Part shown: positions 44,742-53,407 of the stretch, piece after piece | Numbering within the stretch: the first letter of the stretch is position 1 | How the letters are laid out: each line of letters opens with the position of its first letter | DNA from: Phyllobacterium bourgognense | Lineage (GTDB): Bacteria > Pseudomonadota > Alphaproteobacteria > Rhizobiales > Rhizobiaceae | DNA length: 64,000 nt | Direction: 5' to 3' | Assembly: GCF_003337575.1 (NCBI RefSeq) | Contig: NZ_QPJM01000009.1 | Location: 1 to 64,000 of the forward strand | Program-made: the position numbers and the translations under genes | The notes under the pieces: generated by a model | What the model was told of the DNA's origin: nothing | The model's database searches: none | Seen by the model: only the letters and a program-made list of their open reading frames with translations

Positions 44742-44841
44742 GTGCGATCAATCCTGGGAACAGCTCGACGTCATCAACGTCCACTGGTCGGGTTCATGGG
44801 CCCCCATAGGAACTCGAGTTAACTGGTACGAAAGCGGCGAG

Positions 44842-45777
44842 GTGAAGTACCGTCGGATCGATTGTGCCTGCGGCAGCAAGCACTTCCGGCTAAACCGCGT
44901 GGCTCCAGTTTTTTCCAAATGGCGCCTAGAATGCGTGTCCTGCGGAACGGCCCAACAGCTTCCCGTAGTCGCCGACGCTGAAAGCTTGAAGCTCTTGGGT
45001 GAAGGGATTAAAGGTTCGACGAACCAGCGCATCGAAGTCAACATGGAGCCCGTTTCCTACCGGGCGAACAGCGCGTATTACGCCCAGGGTGACCGCGTTC
45101 TCGCCTTCGAAGAGAGCCAGTTCTACGAGCTACTAAGGCATGGTAGAGACGCAGACTTGGCAAGTTTCATCGCCCAGGAATATCGATATCCCGTTCAGCA
45201 GCTCACCGATGCCGACATCGAGAAGGCACTCAAAGAAAAAAACCGGGACGCCGACTGGGACAAGTACGAGCGCCACAAGAAGATGATCGACATCTTCATT
45301 GGCATGAAGAATAACGAGATGGTCGACCAAGTCCGGGAGGACGTTCGCGACCAACTCGAAAAGCTGAGGGCCGAGAAGATTTTGCCCGACACATTTCGTG
45401 CGACGCCCCATTTACTAAGGGCCGTAAATCTCCGGCCTCTTTACGAGCGCAAGTTCGATCCGCTGCGTCAGGCAGTCGAACACAAGACGCTCGTAGCCGA
45501 CATCCTCAACGACGCCTCGAAGTTCGCCAACGTTAGGGAACCGAAGGATCCTATTCTGCCGGACCTCTCGCAGGCAGAACTCGTCGACGTCAAGGACAGA
45601 GTCGCAGCGCAGTTGGAACTGCTTGGCATCGTCGATATGCGGCTGATCACGAAATTCCCGGTATGCGAGTTCACATTCGGTTACACGAGGGTCGAGTCGG
45701 GTCCGAGGGTGCAACGGAAGAAGAACCAGGATACATGGGATATCCGAATATTTCAGACGATCCCCCAAGCGCGGTAA
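44842..45777 (+). pseudogene. Zinc-ribbon/DUF1998-like fragment, possibly from a DrmB-type defence protein
   Basis: 311 codons from a GTG at 44842, but the same frame is open and protein-like back to about 44,742 (VNVHWSG-type sequence, SWAPIGTRVNWYESGEVKYR), so the true start is lost. A four-cysteine zinc ribbon (CACGSKHFRL ... LECVSCGT) is followed by a PVSYRANSAYYAQGD segment, a charged helical middle, and CEFTFGYTRVESGP near the end. The order recalls DUF1998 proteins such as DrmB of the DISARM phage-defence system; this is from memory and uncertain. The last codons (QTIPQAR) read antisense through the end of the next gene, so the 3' end is also cut. It could still be expressed as a partial protein. 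Confidence 0.45.
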
Positions 45778-46943
45778 CGTCCCCTCCCCGTCATCTCGCG
45801 CACCCCAAGTTCACTAATGAGATTAAGCGCTCCGCGTTGGGAGATCTTCAATTCCTTGGAAATGAGGGCTGTTGATACCATGGGCCGTGATAAAATGAGG
45901 TCGATCATGCCGGGAAGGCTTGACGTGGAGCGTCGATCCTTCAATTTTCGTTCCATTTGCATCCGCGCAAGACTCAGCCGGTCGACTTCCTTCAGATTTG
46001 CCATGCTCGATATCTGAACCGCTTCCAGAAATGCAATAAGCCGTGTCGTATGATCGCGGGAACGGCGGCGGTCACGCGGAATGGAGCGCAATCCCGCATT
46101 GAAGGCTGCGAGATGCGATCTCGTCTTGCCCCGTTCTCTCAGCATGGCGGAGACGAGCATTGGACCCAGCCAGTGCTGATGTTGCAGCGGTTCGATATTC
46201 TCCCAAGCGTCCCAAACCACTGCAGCTGCAAGAAGTGGCGGCAAACCACGGCTCCGGTCATGAACTGCCAACCACCGCTCGATCCGCGCATCTTCATCCC
46301 AATCCGGGTCATATACCAAAGGGTCGCCATCCGGTGTGAGGTCCGTCGTCGAAGGTTTGCTCCCTCCCCTCCCCCCGCCAGCCTCTGCTGGTTGCGCAAG
46401 CAGCCGCGAGGCGTGGACCAGCAACGCATCCAATTTGGCCAATTCGTCTTCGAACGCGTTTTCGGCGTCAGATTTGACCTCGGGCTCATCATCCGCAACG
46501 GGTTCAACCGCTGGCACGTTTTCATGAGATGGCACGGTTAACTCGCTGGTGGCCCGCCCGCGCAGGCTAGCGAGACCTTTTGAACTGAATGACCAAGCAG
46601 GCGGGCTCGCAGCAATCTGGCGTCGCGTACGCAAAATGGCATGCGCCCTCGTCAGTTCATGCGTCGGAGTGCGGATGTCCATGCGTGCATCGTGCAGAAC
46701 CAAATCTTCGACATGAACAAGCTCCCCTGCCAACCAGAGAGCATTACACGCCTCCACGAAATGCGAGCGTTCTATCCAGCCCTCATTTTCGCGCAGAAGC
46801 CCGTCGCGCGTCCGGCGTCCATTCGTCTCGCCGAGATCATTCTTGCGACCAACCCTGTCATCAAGTCGCGCCAACGCGTCTTCGGCAGCAACGACGGGTT
46901 GAAGTAGATCATTGAGGGATAACTCACCAGAATCATAAACCAT
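45753..46943 (-). CDS. RHE_PE00001-family (DUF1612/HTH) protein
   Basis: 396 residues. The N-terminal DUF1612-like part reads LLQPVVAAEDALARLDDRVG, then RENEGWIERSHFVEACNALW, then LAGELVHVEDLVLHDARMDI. An acidic linker (residues about 135-200) follows, then WLAVHDRSRGLPPLLAAAVV, HWLGPMLVSAMLRERGKTRS and a C-terminal helix-turn-helix-like ISKELKISQRGALNLISELG. This architecture is typical of plasmid-borne proteins in Rhizobium; role unknown, with DNA binding likely from the C-terminus. The gene is intact, and its 3' end overlaps the truncated fragment at 44842-45777. Confidence 0.82.
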   Translation of the reverse strand: MVYDSGELSLNDLLQPVVAAEDALARLDDRVGRKNDLGETNGRRTRDGLLRENEGWIERSHFVEACNALWLAGELVHVEDLVLHDARMDIRTPTHELTRAHAILRTRRQIAASPPAWSFSSKGLASLRGRATSELTVPSHENVPAVEPVADDEPEVKSDAENAFEDELAKLDALLVHASRLLAQPAEAGGGRGGSKPSTTDLTPDGDPLVYDPDWDEDARIERWLAVHDRSRGLPPLLAAAVVWDAWENIEPLQHQHWLGPMLVSAMLRERGKTRSHLAAFNAGLRSIPRDRRRSRDHTTRLIAFLEAVQISSMANLKEVDRLSLARMQMERKLKDRRSTSSLPGMIDLILSRPMVSTALISKELKISQRGALNLISELGVREMTGRGRYRAWGIV

Positions 46944-47080
46944 TGAAACTATGGTAAACGATTGATTAAACAGACGCTATATACAATTTAGCTTCCGTTG
47001 GCGAGTTGCTGGATCCCGGCGGCAACACCGGATGAATCATTTTGAGGGGATGCTTTGAATTATTAACGCATTTGGAGCGT

Positions 47081-47821
47081 CTAGCCAACCACGACCGTCG
47101 CTTTTCCGGGGACCCGACTATAAAGATCGATTATGTCCTGATTGATCAGGCGCACGCAGCCGGATGACATCGACTGTCCGATCGACCACCATTCTGGCGA
47201 TCCGTGAATCCGATAGCCGGTATCGACGCCGTCCTTGAAAATATAGAGAGCCCTGGCGCCCAGAGGATTTTGTGGACCCGGGTCCATGCCATTCTGATAT
47301 TTGGCCAATTCCGGCTTGCGCTGAATCATTTCGCGTGGCGGCGTCCACCGTGGCCATTCTTTCTTATACTGGATATTGGCGCGCCCGCTCCAAAGGAAGC
47401 CGTCTTTGCCGATACCGACGCCATAACGAATGGCATCGCCGCCGGTTTGAACCAGATAAAGAAAACGCTCCTGCAGGCGGACGACAATTGTACCCGGCTG
47501 CTCGCCTGTGGGATCGACCACTATTTGACGCCGGAACTGCACTGGGACCTTCTGATATGGAACTGCGGGGAGCGAGTACGGCCCCTCCTGCACGGCAGCG
47601 TACATAACATCTGGAACAGTGACGGATTTATCAATACTGATTTGTGGCCGTACGCCGCTGGTCGGCATCGCGTCTATTTCCATAGATGGCAGTTCGAATG
47701 CCGTTTGGGTGCAGCCCGCTATTCCGAGCACGGCCATGGACCCAGCACCCGACAGGAGGTGGCGCCGAGAGATCGCCGGGATTGGCTGCTTGGTCGTGGG
47801 TGCCTGTTTACGCTGGGTCAA
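47081..47821 (-). CDS. L,D-transpeptidase (YkuD domain)
   Basis: 246 residues. The N-terminus has SRRHLLSGAGSMAVLGIAGC, which could be a twin-arginine-like or lipoprotein signal (lipobox LGIAGC). The YkuD domain follows with FRRQIVVDPTGEQPGTIVV and the catalytic block YRIHGSPEWW then SIGQSMSSGCVRLINQD (His and Cys of H-x(n)-S-x-G-C-V-R). Such enzymes cross-link peptidoglycan through L,D-bonds or attach proteins to it in the periplasm. Alone in its transcription unit; divergent from the AraC-type gene. Confidence 0.9.
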   Translation of the reverse strand: MTQRKQAPTTKQPIPAISRRHLLSGAGSMAVLGIAGCTQTAFELPSMEIDAMPTSGVRPQISIDKSVTVPDVMYAAVQEGPYSLPAVPYQKVPVQFRRQIVVDPTGEQPGTIVVRLQERFLYLVQTGGDAIRYGVGIGKDGFLWSGRANIQYKKEWPRWTPPREMIQRKPELAKYQNGMDPGPQNPLGARALYIFKDGVDTGYRIHGSPEWWSIGQSMSSGCVRLINQDIIDLYSRVPGKATVVVG

Positions 47822-48168
47822 TTTCTTACTCGCTTACAAATATTGGCAATCGTTCAAACTGTATGGAAATGTGGTTTACAAACGATGAATCGAATAGCAG
47901 CGTCTTAACCTTCTCAGAGATGCCGTTGCCAGCTGTCAACGCGTATCCAATAAGAAAAAGCGGGCTCGCATCTCGGTGAGCCCGTCAGCTGGGTTGACAG
48001 CTGTCAACGGAGCTTGCTCAGGAACGTTACACTAAGGTTCAATTTTCAAATCCCCGACTCTGAAGTATTTAGTGATGCAATCCTGCGTTTTACGCCTACA
48101 ATTTTTCTACGCCAGATTGTACCCTACCCAGGTTTGGATCTCCTTCACGCTCGATCAGGTATTTCACA
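47822..48168. promoter_or_regulatory. Divergent promoter region with two 16-bp palindromes and a hairpin
   Basis: GTTGCCAGCTGTCAAC (47925-47940) and the perfect palindrome GTTGACAGCTGTCAAC (47993-48008) are near-identical sites 68 bp apart. Between them is a hairpin CGGGCTC - 10 bases - GAGCCCG (47961-47984). The region separates the L,D-transpeptidase (minus) from the AraC-type gene (plus). Confidence 0.45.
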
Positions 48169-48639
48169 ATGGCAGATGATACGGCTTACAGTTTCAGGCA
48201 GAGAGTTCTCAGCATCGAAGAATCGAGCGCGCAAGCGAACACTATTCCTGCGCAACATACGCTCAAGAATAGGCCCAGCTTTTCACGCGACACCTGCCAC
48301 CAGTTGGTTCTGGCGGAAGAGTTTATCCAAAATAATATTTGCAATCCTGTCAGCATTTCAGACATCGCCGATGCCGCCGGCATCAACATCCGCGCCCTGC
48401 AGCGCCTGTTTCGCAAATACCGCGGAGCCACGCCAATCCAGGTTTTGCTGAATGGCCGCATTGCCGCAGCCCATGAGATCATTTGCAGCAGAAAAGCAAC
48501 ATCCGTGAGGGAGCTGGCGGCCAAGCTTCACTTCTCCAATCCGGGCCGGTTTTCCAAGCTTTATCGCAAAACGTATTCTGTCGTTCCCTCAGAACACATC
48601 CGCCTCTGCCAGAACGAAAAGGCGAATCTGCGCAATTAA
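48169..48639 (+). CDS. Short AraC-family transcriptional regulator
   Basis: 156 residues. The last two thirds are an AraC-type double helix-turn-helix: QLVLAEEFIQNNICNPVSIS, then AAGINIRALQRLFRKYRGAT, then ELAAKLHFSNPGRFSKLYRK. The N-terminal 45 residues are too short for the usual effector-binding domain, so it may be truncated or a naturally DNA-binding-only member. It converges on the phosphodiesterase gene and is divergent from the L,D-transpeptidase. Target unknown. Confidence 0.78.
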   Translation: MADDTAYSFRQRVLSIEESSAQANTIPAQHTLKNRPSFSRDTCHQLVLAEEFIQNNICNPVSISDIADAAGINIRALQRLFRKYRGATPIQVLLNGRIAAAHEIICSRKATSVRELAAKLHFSNPGRFSKLYRKTYSVVPSEHIRLCQNEKANLRN

Positions 48640-48657
48640 CCAGCGTAGTCGAGCGCA

Positions 48658-49431
48658 TCAGCGATACGCGGCCGTTCGATCCAGAAAGTCGTGGAAGTGC
48701 GCAATGACGCTGTCCCGATCGATGAAAATCACAGCATAGGCGGGCGGCTCGTGCGTAACAGCAATCCTGTCCGGTGAAAAATCCAGTGCCGACTGATGGT
48801 TGGTGCCGCGCAGGACGCTGACGGAAATACCTCGCCAGCTCCCGGCGATCGGCCGATGTGCATGGCCAGCAAAAATATGCCGGACATTGCCGTGTTCCTT
48901 CAGCAGTGCATAGAGCGCATCCGCTTCGATGATGCCCATCCGGTCCAAAAGCGGCATGTAAATAGGAAAAGGCGGATGGTGTGAGAACAGAAACACCGGA
49001 CGGTCCCTGGCCTCCAGAAGGCGCTGCTGAAGCCAGCGCAATCGCGCTTCGTCCAGACGACCCTCGGGTCGGCCAGGAACCAGCGTATCGAGCATGATCA
49101 GCCTCCCTTCGCGAGTGTCTTCCACACTCTGGACAAAGCCGTCCTCCGCACGGACAGTATCAAAGACGTTCAGAAAAGCATTGCGCTCGTCATGGTTGCC
49201 GAGCATCAGACGGAAGGGCGGGAGCAGTTTCGCGAGTTCCTCCGCCAGGACCCGATACGTAATCACTTCCCCCGTGTCACTCAGATCGCCCGTAAAGATC
49301 ACTAATTCGGCATCGCCGTGATTCTGGTTGATGTCGGTGATGCAAGCCCGCAGACGCGCCAAGGGGTCAAGACCACACAGGGTTGCGCCCGGCTTCACCA
49401 GATGCAGATCAGTCACTTGGATGATTTTCAT
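48658..49431 (-). CDS. Calcineurin-like metallophosphoesterase (cyclic-nucleotide/glycerophosphodiester phosphodiesterase type)
   Basis: 257 residues of the class III phosphodiesterase family that includes CpdA and GpdQ. The binuclear metal motifs are complete: QVTDLHL, FTGDLSDTG, MLGNHDERNAF, FSHHPPF and IFAGHAHRP. Last gene of an operon with LacI regulator, two permeases, binding protein and ATPase. That linkage suggests the substrate is the imported compound or its product, for example a glycerophosphodiester, rather than cAMP. Substrate inferred. Confidence 0.85.
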   Translation of the reverse strand: MKIIQVTDLHLVKPGATLCGLDPLARLRACITDINQNHGDAELVIFTGDLSDTGEVITYRVLAEELAKLLPPFRLMLGNHDERNAFLNVFDTVRAEDGFVQSVEDTREGRLIMLDTLVPGRPEGRLDEARLRWLQQRLLEARDRPVFLFSHHPPFPIYMPLLDRMGIIEADALYALLKEHGNVRHIFAGHAHRPIAGSWRGISVSVLRGTNHQSALDFSPDRIAVTHEPPAYAVIFIDRDSVIAHFHDFLDRTAAYR

Positions 49432-49452
49432 GCAAGAAGTTCCAGGAGTTTT

Positions 49453-50502
49453 CTAGGATTTGTACGAACCAGGAATACGCGCGCTGCCGCGCAGGATAAG
49501 ACGTGTATTCAAGCGTTCATGAGCAGGCGGGCGGTCAGGTTCCGCCTGGCGGCGATCGAGAAGTGCCACTGCATGCGCCGCCATAGTGCTCGCGTCCTGC
49601 TGAAAGGTCGTGAGATTGTAGGCATCCCATGACGCCTCCGGAATATCGTCGAATCCTACGATGGAAAGATCTTCCGGGATCGAGAGTTTTGTGTGTTTTC
49701 TTACATAATCAATCAAGCCGAATGCCACCAGATCATTGACACAAAACACTGCGTCCGGGCGGTCGCTTTCAACAGCGAAAAGCTGCTGAGCGGCTTCCTG
49801 CCCACCCGCATAATCCGAATTCTGGCCATTTCCGGTCAGCACCGTAGCACCATGCAGTTCGGCTTCATGCCGGAAACCATATTCGCGTTCGATCGTCGTG
49901 GGTGTGCCTGAAAGAGCCCCGGCAAACCCCAACTTCTTGATACCATCGGCGAGAAAAAACCGTGCGGCCTCGCGGCCGGCGCCTTCATTGTCTATATTGA
50001 CGTCATCTGCTCCCGTTTCCGAGCGGCCGAGAACAATCAATGGCTGGCCATTGCGGCGGGCGAGATCAACGAAAGACGAGGGCGGTGAACCGGAGAGGAT
50101 AATCGTCGCTTCCGCACGATAGCCAAAGAGCGTCTTTTGTGCTGCAACCAGTTCTTCTTCGGTGCGGCCGGTATTGATCACTATGGGAACACTGCCCCGA
50201 TGAATGAGCGCCTTGGTCAGCGCCGCAACCAGATGTGAGCGATAGCCGAGTTCGGGATTGGTAACGACCAAACCCACGAGACGGCTCTTTCGAGCCAGAA
50301 GACCACGCGCTAGATCGTTGACCTGATAGCCAAGCGCTTCCGCGGCCTCCATGATCTTCTCGCGCTTTTTTGCCGAGACGCTTGCCCCTGGTGTAAAAGC
50401 CCTCGACACCGCCGAGCGGGATACACCCGCGTGTTTCGCAACCTGCAGCGCACTGACGTACTGCTTGTCGTCATTGGAAGCGTGCTTGTTTTTAGATTTC
50501 AT
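49453..50502 (-). CDS. LacI-family transcriptional regulator
   Basis: 349 residues. The N-terminal LacI helix-turn-helix reads SALQVAKHAGVSRSAVSRAF, then EALGYQVNDLARGL as hinge helix. A periplasmic-binding-like domain follows (GLVVTNPELGYRSHLVAALT, then FFLADGIKKLGFAGALSG, then DAVFCVNDLVAFGLIDYVRK). It lies between the second permease and the phosphodiesterase in the same direction, so it probably represses its own operon until the ligand is present. Confidence 0.9.
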   Translation of the reverse strand: MKSKNKHASNDDKQYVSALQVAKHAGVSRSAVSRAFTPGASVSAKKREKIMEAAEALGYQVNDLARGLLARKSRLVGLVVTNPELGYRSHLVAALTKALIHRGSVPIVINTGRTEEELVAAQKTLFGYRAEATIILSGSPPSSFVDLARRNGQPLIVLGRSETGADDVNIDNEGAGREAARFFLADGIKKLGFAGALSGTPTTIEREYGFRHEAELHGATVLTGNGQNSDYAGGQEAAQQLFAVESDRPDAVFCVNDLVAFGLIDYVRKHTKLSIPEDLSIVGFDDIPEASWDAYNLTTFQQDASTMAAHAVALLDRRQAEPDRPPAHERLNTRLILRGSARIPGSYKS

Positions 50503-50505
50503 GTT

Positions 50506-51318
50506 TCAATGTCCGACCTTGGAAAGCACATCTGCCCGCAAGAATCGCTCCACCACCAGCATGAAGCCAATCGAGGGTACGAGTAACAGCAGGGCGGTGA
50601 TTGACGCAATCTGATAATTTCCACCTGAACTCGCAGTGTATAGCAATAGAGGCAGGGTATTCACGACAGGCGCGCCGACAAAATAGCTGCCGGTAAATTC
50701 GTCGAGCGATTCGAGAAAAACGAAGATAGCGCTGGCCAAGAGACCGGGAGCGGCAAGGGGGAGCGTGACGTCGCGAAACGCGCGAAGCGGCCCGGCACCA
50801 ATCGAACGCGCCGCTTCTTCAAGATCGATATCCACTGCCGAAAATGCCGCCGTAGCAATCCATACCGCATACACCAGGCCATGCGTAACGTGCACCATGA
50901 CGACGCCGGCAATGGTTCCGTTAAGGCCGATCTCGTAAAAAAACCGGGCAATGTTTACGTAGACCGGAAGGTTAGGGAAAGCCTGAGGGATAAGAAATGC
51001 GAGAAGGATCAAACCGCGAAACGGCAATTTCAGCCGCGATAGAGCGTAGCCTGCAGGAATGGCCAAAGCCAGCGACGCGATGACGGTGAGCGTCGCGACG
51101 ACGATACTGGTCATCAACGATGCCATGGCATTCCCGCGCGGAGAGAATACCCTCTGCCAGAAAGTGAACCCGTATTCCAACGGCAGCATATGCGGGAAAT
51201 ACCATTTCTCCGCCACCGTCCACAAAAGCAGATTGGTCAATGGCCCGAAAATGATGAAGGCAAGGAGCCCAAGAATGAAGGCCCGCGGCAGCCACCAGAG
51301 ATCGATATGAGCCGTCAT
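50506..51318 (-). CDS. ABC transporter permease (PotC/UgpE-like), second subunit
   Basis: 270 residues with about six hydrophobic segments. The coupling loop reads DLEEAARSIGAGPLRAFRDV. The start overlaps the stop of the first permease (ATGA). Together they form the inner-membrane channel of the operon's importer. Confidence 0.9.
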   Translation of the reverse strand: MTAHIDLWWLPRAFILGLLAFIIFGPLTNLLLWTVAEKWYFPHMLPLEYGFTFWQRVFSPRGNAMASLMTSIVVATLTVIASLALAIPAGYALSRLKLPFRGLILLAFLIPQAFPNLPVYVNIARFFYEIGLNGTIAGVVMVHVTHGLVYAVWIATAAFSAVDIDLEEAARSIGAGPLRAFRDVTLPLAAPGLLASAIFVFLESLDEFTGSYFVGAPVVNTLPLLLYTASSGGNYQIASITALLLLVPSIGFMLVVERFLRADVLSKVGH

Positions 51319-52166
51319 AGGCGGTCCTTCATTGTCTGACGCAGATATATCAGTGCCACACCAGCTGTCAAAAGCAAAGAAATCACGCCGAGCGCATTGG
51401 CGACGCCGTAATCACCGTGGGCATTGATCCGAAAAGCGATATCGGCGGTCAGCATCGTCGGCGACTGGGCGTTGATCATCAGCGGGACGGACAGAACGGA
51501 CATCATGGTGACGAAGGAAAGGATCAGACCGACGAGCAACGTGCCGGAGATCTGCGGCACGACAATTTCGATGAGAATACGCAGGCGCGAAGCCCCAAGA
51601 TTGCGTGCGGCTTCAATGGTGCTGCGATCGAGCGATGCCATGGCCCCGGCAACAAGCAGCGTCACGAACGGCGTCTGTTTCCAGACAAAAGCAATCACAA
51701 TGCCGCGCCAGTCGAGAAACCCGGTCGTCTGCAAAGGGGTCAATATTCCGAGACTGACCAGGATATTGTTCATCAGCCCGTTCTTGGCGAGAAAGGTGCG
51801 CAAGACCTGACCGACAACAATAAAGGGAATGAACATGGGCCAGCGATAAAGCCAGCGCAGGATCGCAACAGAGCGTGGATTTTCGCCAAGGGTAAGATAT
51901 CCGCCAATCGCGATAGACAAAAGTCCGATAAGCACGGTCGAAATGGAGACGATGACCACGGTGAAAATCATGTCCCTCGAATAGAGATCGAACGATTTGC
52001 TGAAATTGCCAAGCCCGAAACTGTCGCCAACCTCGAATGCACCGAGGATGGACGCAAACAGCGGTACAATGAAAAACAGCACGATCACGATCAGTGCCGG
52101 AAGAACCAGGAGAAGTGCGAGAAAGCGCGTCTGCATCAAAATGTTCCGGGAAGGGGAGGGGGCCAT
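51315..52166 (-). CDS. ABC transporter permease (PotB/UgpA-like), first subunit
   Basis: 283 residues. Hydrophobic segments include FLALLLVLPALIVIVLFFIV and MIFTVVIVSISTVLIGLLSI. The coupling loop is STIEAARNLGASRLRILIEI. The ATG at 52166 has no evident Shine-Dalgarno; an ATG at 52136 (MQTRFLALLLV) is an alternative with a more usual N-terminus. A near-palindrome GTTGACATCTGTCGAT spans the 52166 start. Confidence 0.87.
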   Translation of the reverse strand: MAPSPSRNILMQTRFLALLLVLPALIVIVLFFIVPLFASILGAFEVGDSFGLGNFSKSFDLYSRDMIFTVVIVSISTVLIGLLSIAIGGYLTLGENPRSVAILRWLYRWPMFIPFIVVGQVLRTFLAKNGLMNNILVSLGILTPLQTTGFLDWRGIVIAFVWKQTPFVTLLVAGAMASLDRSTIEAARNLGASRLRILIEIVVPQISGTLLVGLILSFVTMMSVLSVPLMINAQSPTMLTADIAFRINAHGDYGVANALGVISLLLTAGVALIYLRQTMKDRL

Positions 52167-52197
52167 CGACAGATGTCAACAGCCCAAAAACGAGATA

Positions 52198-53334
52198 TTA
52201 GTTGGCTACATTCTTTTCATAAGCCTCGAGGATGGCCGAGTTATATGGTGCGATCGGGAAAGGCTTGGCCTTGGTTGCAAGATCAGCAGGGGAAATGTCG
52301 ACGAAGAGCTTGTCCCAGCTGGCTTTGTCCAGTTCCGGCTGCACGAACTTCGCATCGATCCCGGGGTACCAGTTGAACCGCTTGACGATTCCATCGGCCT
52401 GAACTTTCGGGCTTGTCGCCAGCGCGACGAATTTCTCTGCCAGTTCCGTGTTCGGGCTCTTGGACGGAATGACATAGTGCATCGGTTGCCCTGGCATACC
52501 CGGCGCAGGCAGGAACAACTTCATCTCCGGTGGCAATTTGCCATCTGCTTGCCACGAATAGAACATGTCGACCCAAACCGGCCCCATGGCAATTTCGCCG
52601 CGGCTGAGCATATCCAATGTGCCAGCATTGCCCGGGGTAAGGGTGGCGTTGGTTGTGAAATCCTTCAAACTTGCAAAAGCCTTGTCCCACTTTTTGGACT
52701 CGGCTTCCTCGAATGGACCATTCATGAGTTTGTTGGCGTCGCCGTCACCGAAGGCATAGATCCAGCCCATGACGAAACTGACGCCTGATGCTCCACCCTT
52801 GATACCGTTATAGCCGAACTGCTTCGGATTCTGTTTGGCCCAGGCGACGAGTTCCTCATAGCTCTTGGGCGGGTTGGGTATGAGCGCAGGGTTGTAGGCG
52901 ATCGCAGTCTGGCTTGAAAACATCGGCATGACATAACCATCGACATTTGCGCCAAGCGCCATCTTTGCTTTTTCGCTGGTGACCATCTCGCCGGATGGTA
53001 TCTTCGACCGGTATGATTCAAGATAGCCATTCTTGACCAGTGGCCCGGCGAATTTCTCATGCACAACGGCAACGTCCGCGTCCCATTTATCCATATTGGC
53101 TTTCGCCTGCGCGTCGAATCGCTCGACGATCTTCTGCGACCCGGCATCGCCGGGGCCGGTGCCAACGACCCGCACTGTCGTCCCCGGATTTTCCTTCTCG
53201 AAGAGAGGGCCGAGATAGTCATTGATGTAGTCGACCATGTTCTGGTCACCAGCGGTCAAAACCGTAAGATCAGCCGCAGCAGCAGGGGTCGCGGCCAATC
53301 CGAGGATGAGAGAGGCCTGTAGAAGTGTTTTCAT
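52198..53334 (-). CDS. ABC solute-binding protein (polyamine/iron/sugar-phosphate type)
   Basis: 378 residues with a Sec signal peptide (ASLILGLAATPAAAADL). The mature protein is of the family 1/8 type: LTVLTAGDQNMVDYINDYLG, then KWDADVAVVHEKFAGPLVKN, then GGASGVSFVMGWIYAFGDGD, then MGPVWVDMFYSWQ. It is second in the operon, after the ATPase. The substrate cannot be read; the phosphodiesterase in the operon makes a phosphodiester possible. Confidence 0.88.
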   Translation of the reverse strand: MKTLLQASLILGLAATPAAAADLTVLTAGDQNMVDYINDYLGPLFEKENPGTTVRVVGTGPGDAGSQKIVERFDAQAKANMDKWDADVAVVHEKFAGPLVKNGYLESYRSKIPSGEMVTSEKAKMALGANVDGYVMPMFSSQTAIAYNPALIPNPPKSYEELVAWAKQNPKQFGYNGIKGGASGVSFVMGWIYAFGDGDANKLMNGPFEEAESKKWDKAFASLKDFTTNATLTPGNAGTLDMLSRGEIAMGPVWVDMFYSWQADGKLPPEMKLFLPAPGMPGQPMHYVIPSKSPNTELAEKFVALATSPKVQADGIVKRFNWYPGIDAKFVQPELDKASWDKLFVDISPADLATKAKPFPIAPYNSAILEAYEKNVAN

Positions 53335-53407
53335 TTGTTATCTCCCTTGAGAAAAGTAAATAATTGCAGTGTCGCGTTGGCGGCCGGCTTCCGGCATCCA
53401 ATTTTGT

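Noticed and set aside
51417-52376. Long plus-strand frame (319 codons) opposite ABC permease genes
   Set aside because: Composition (D/N/H/K/R-rich, low hydrophobicity) is that of an antisense translation of membrane-protein genes.
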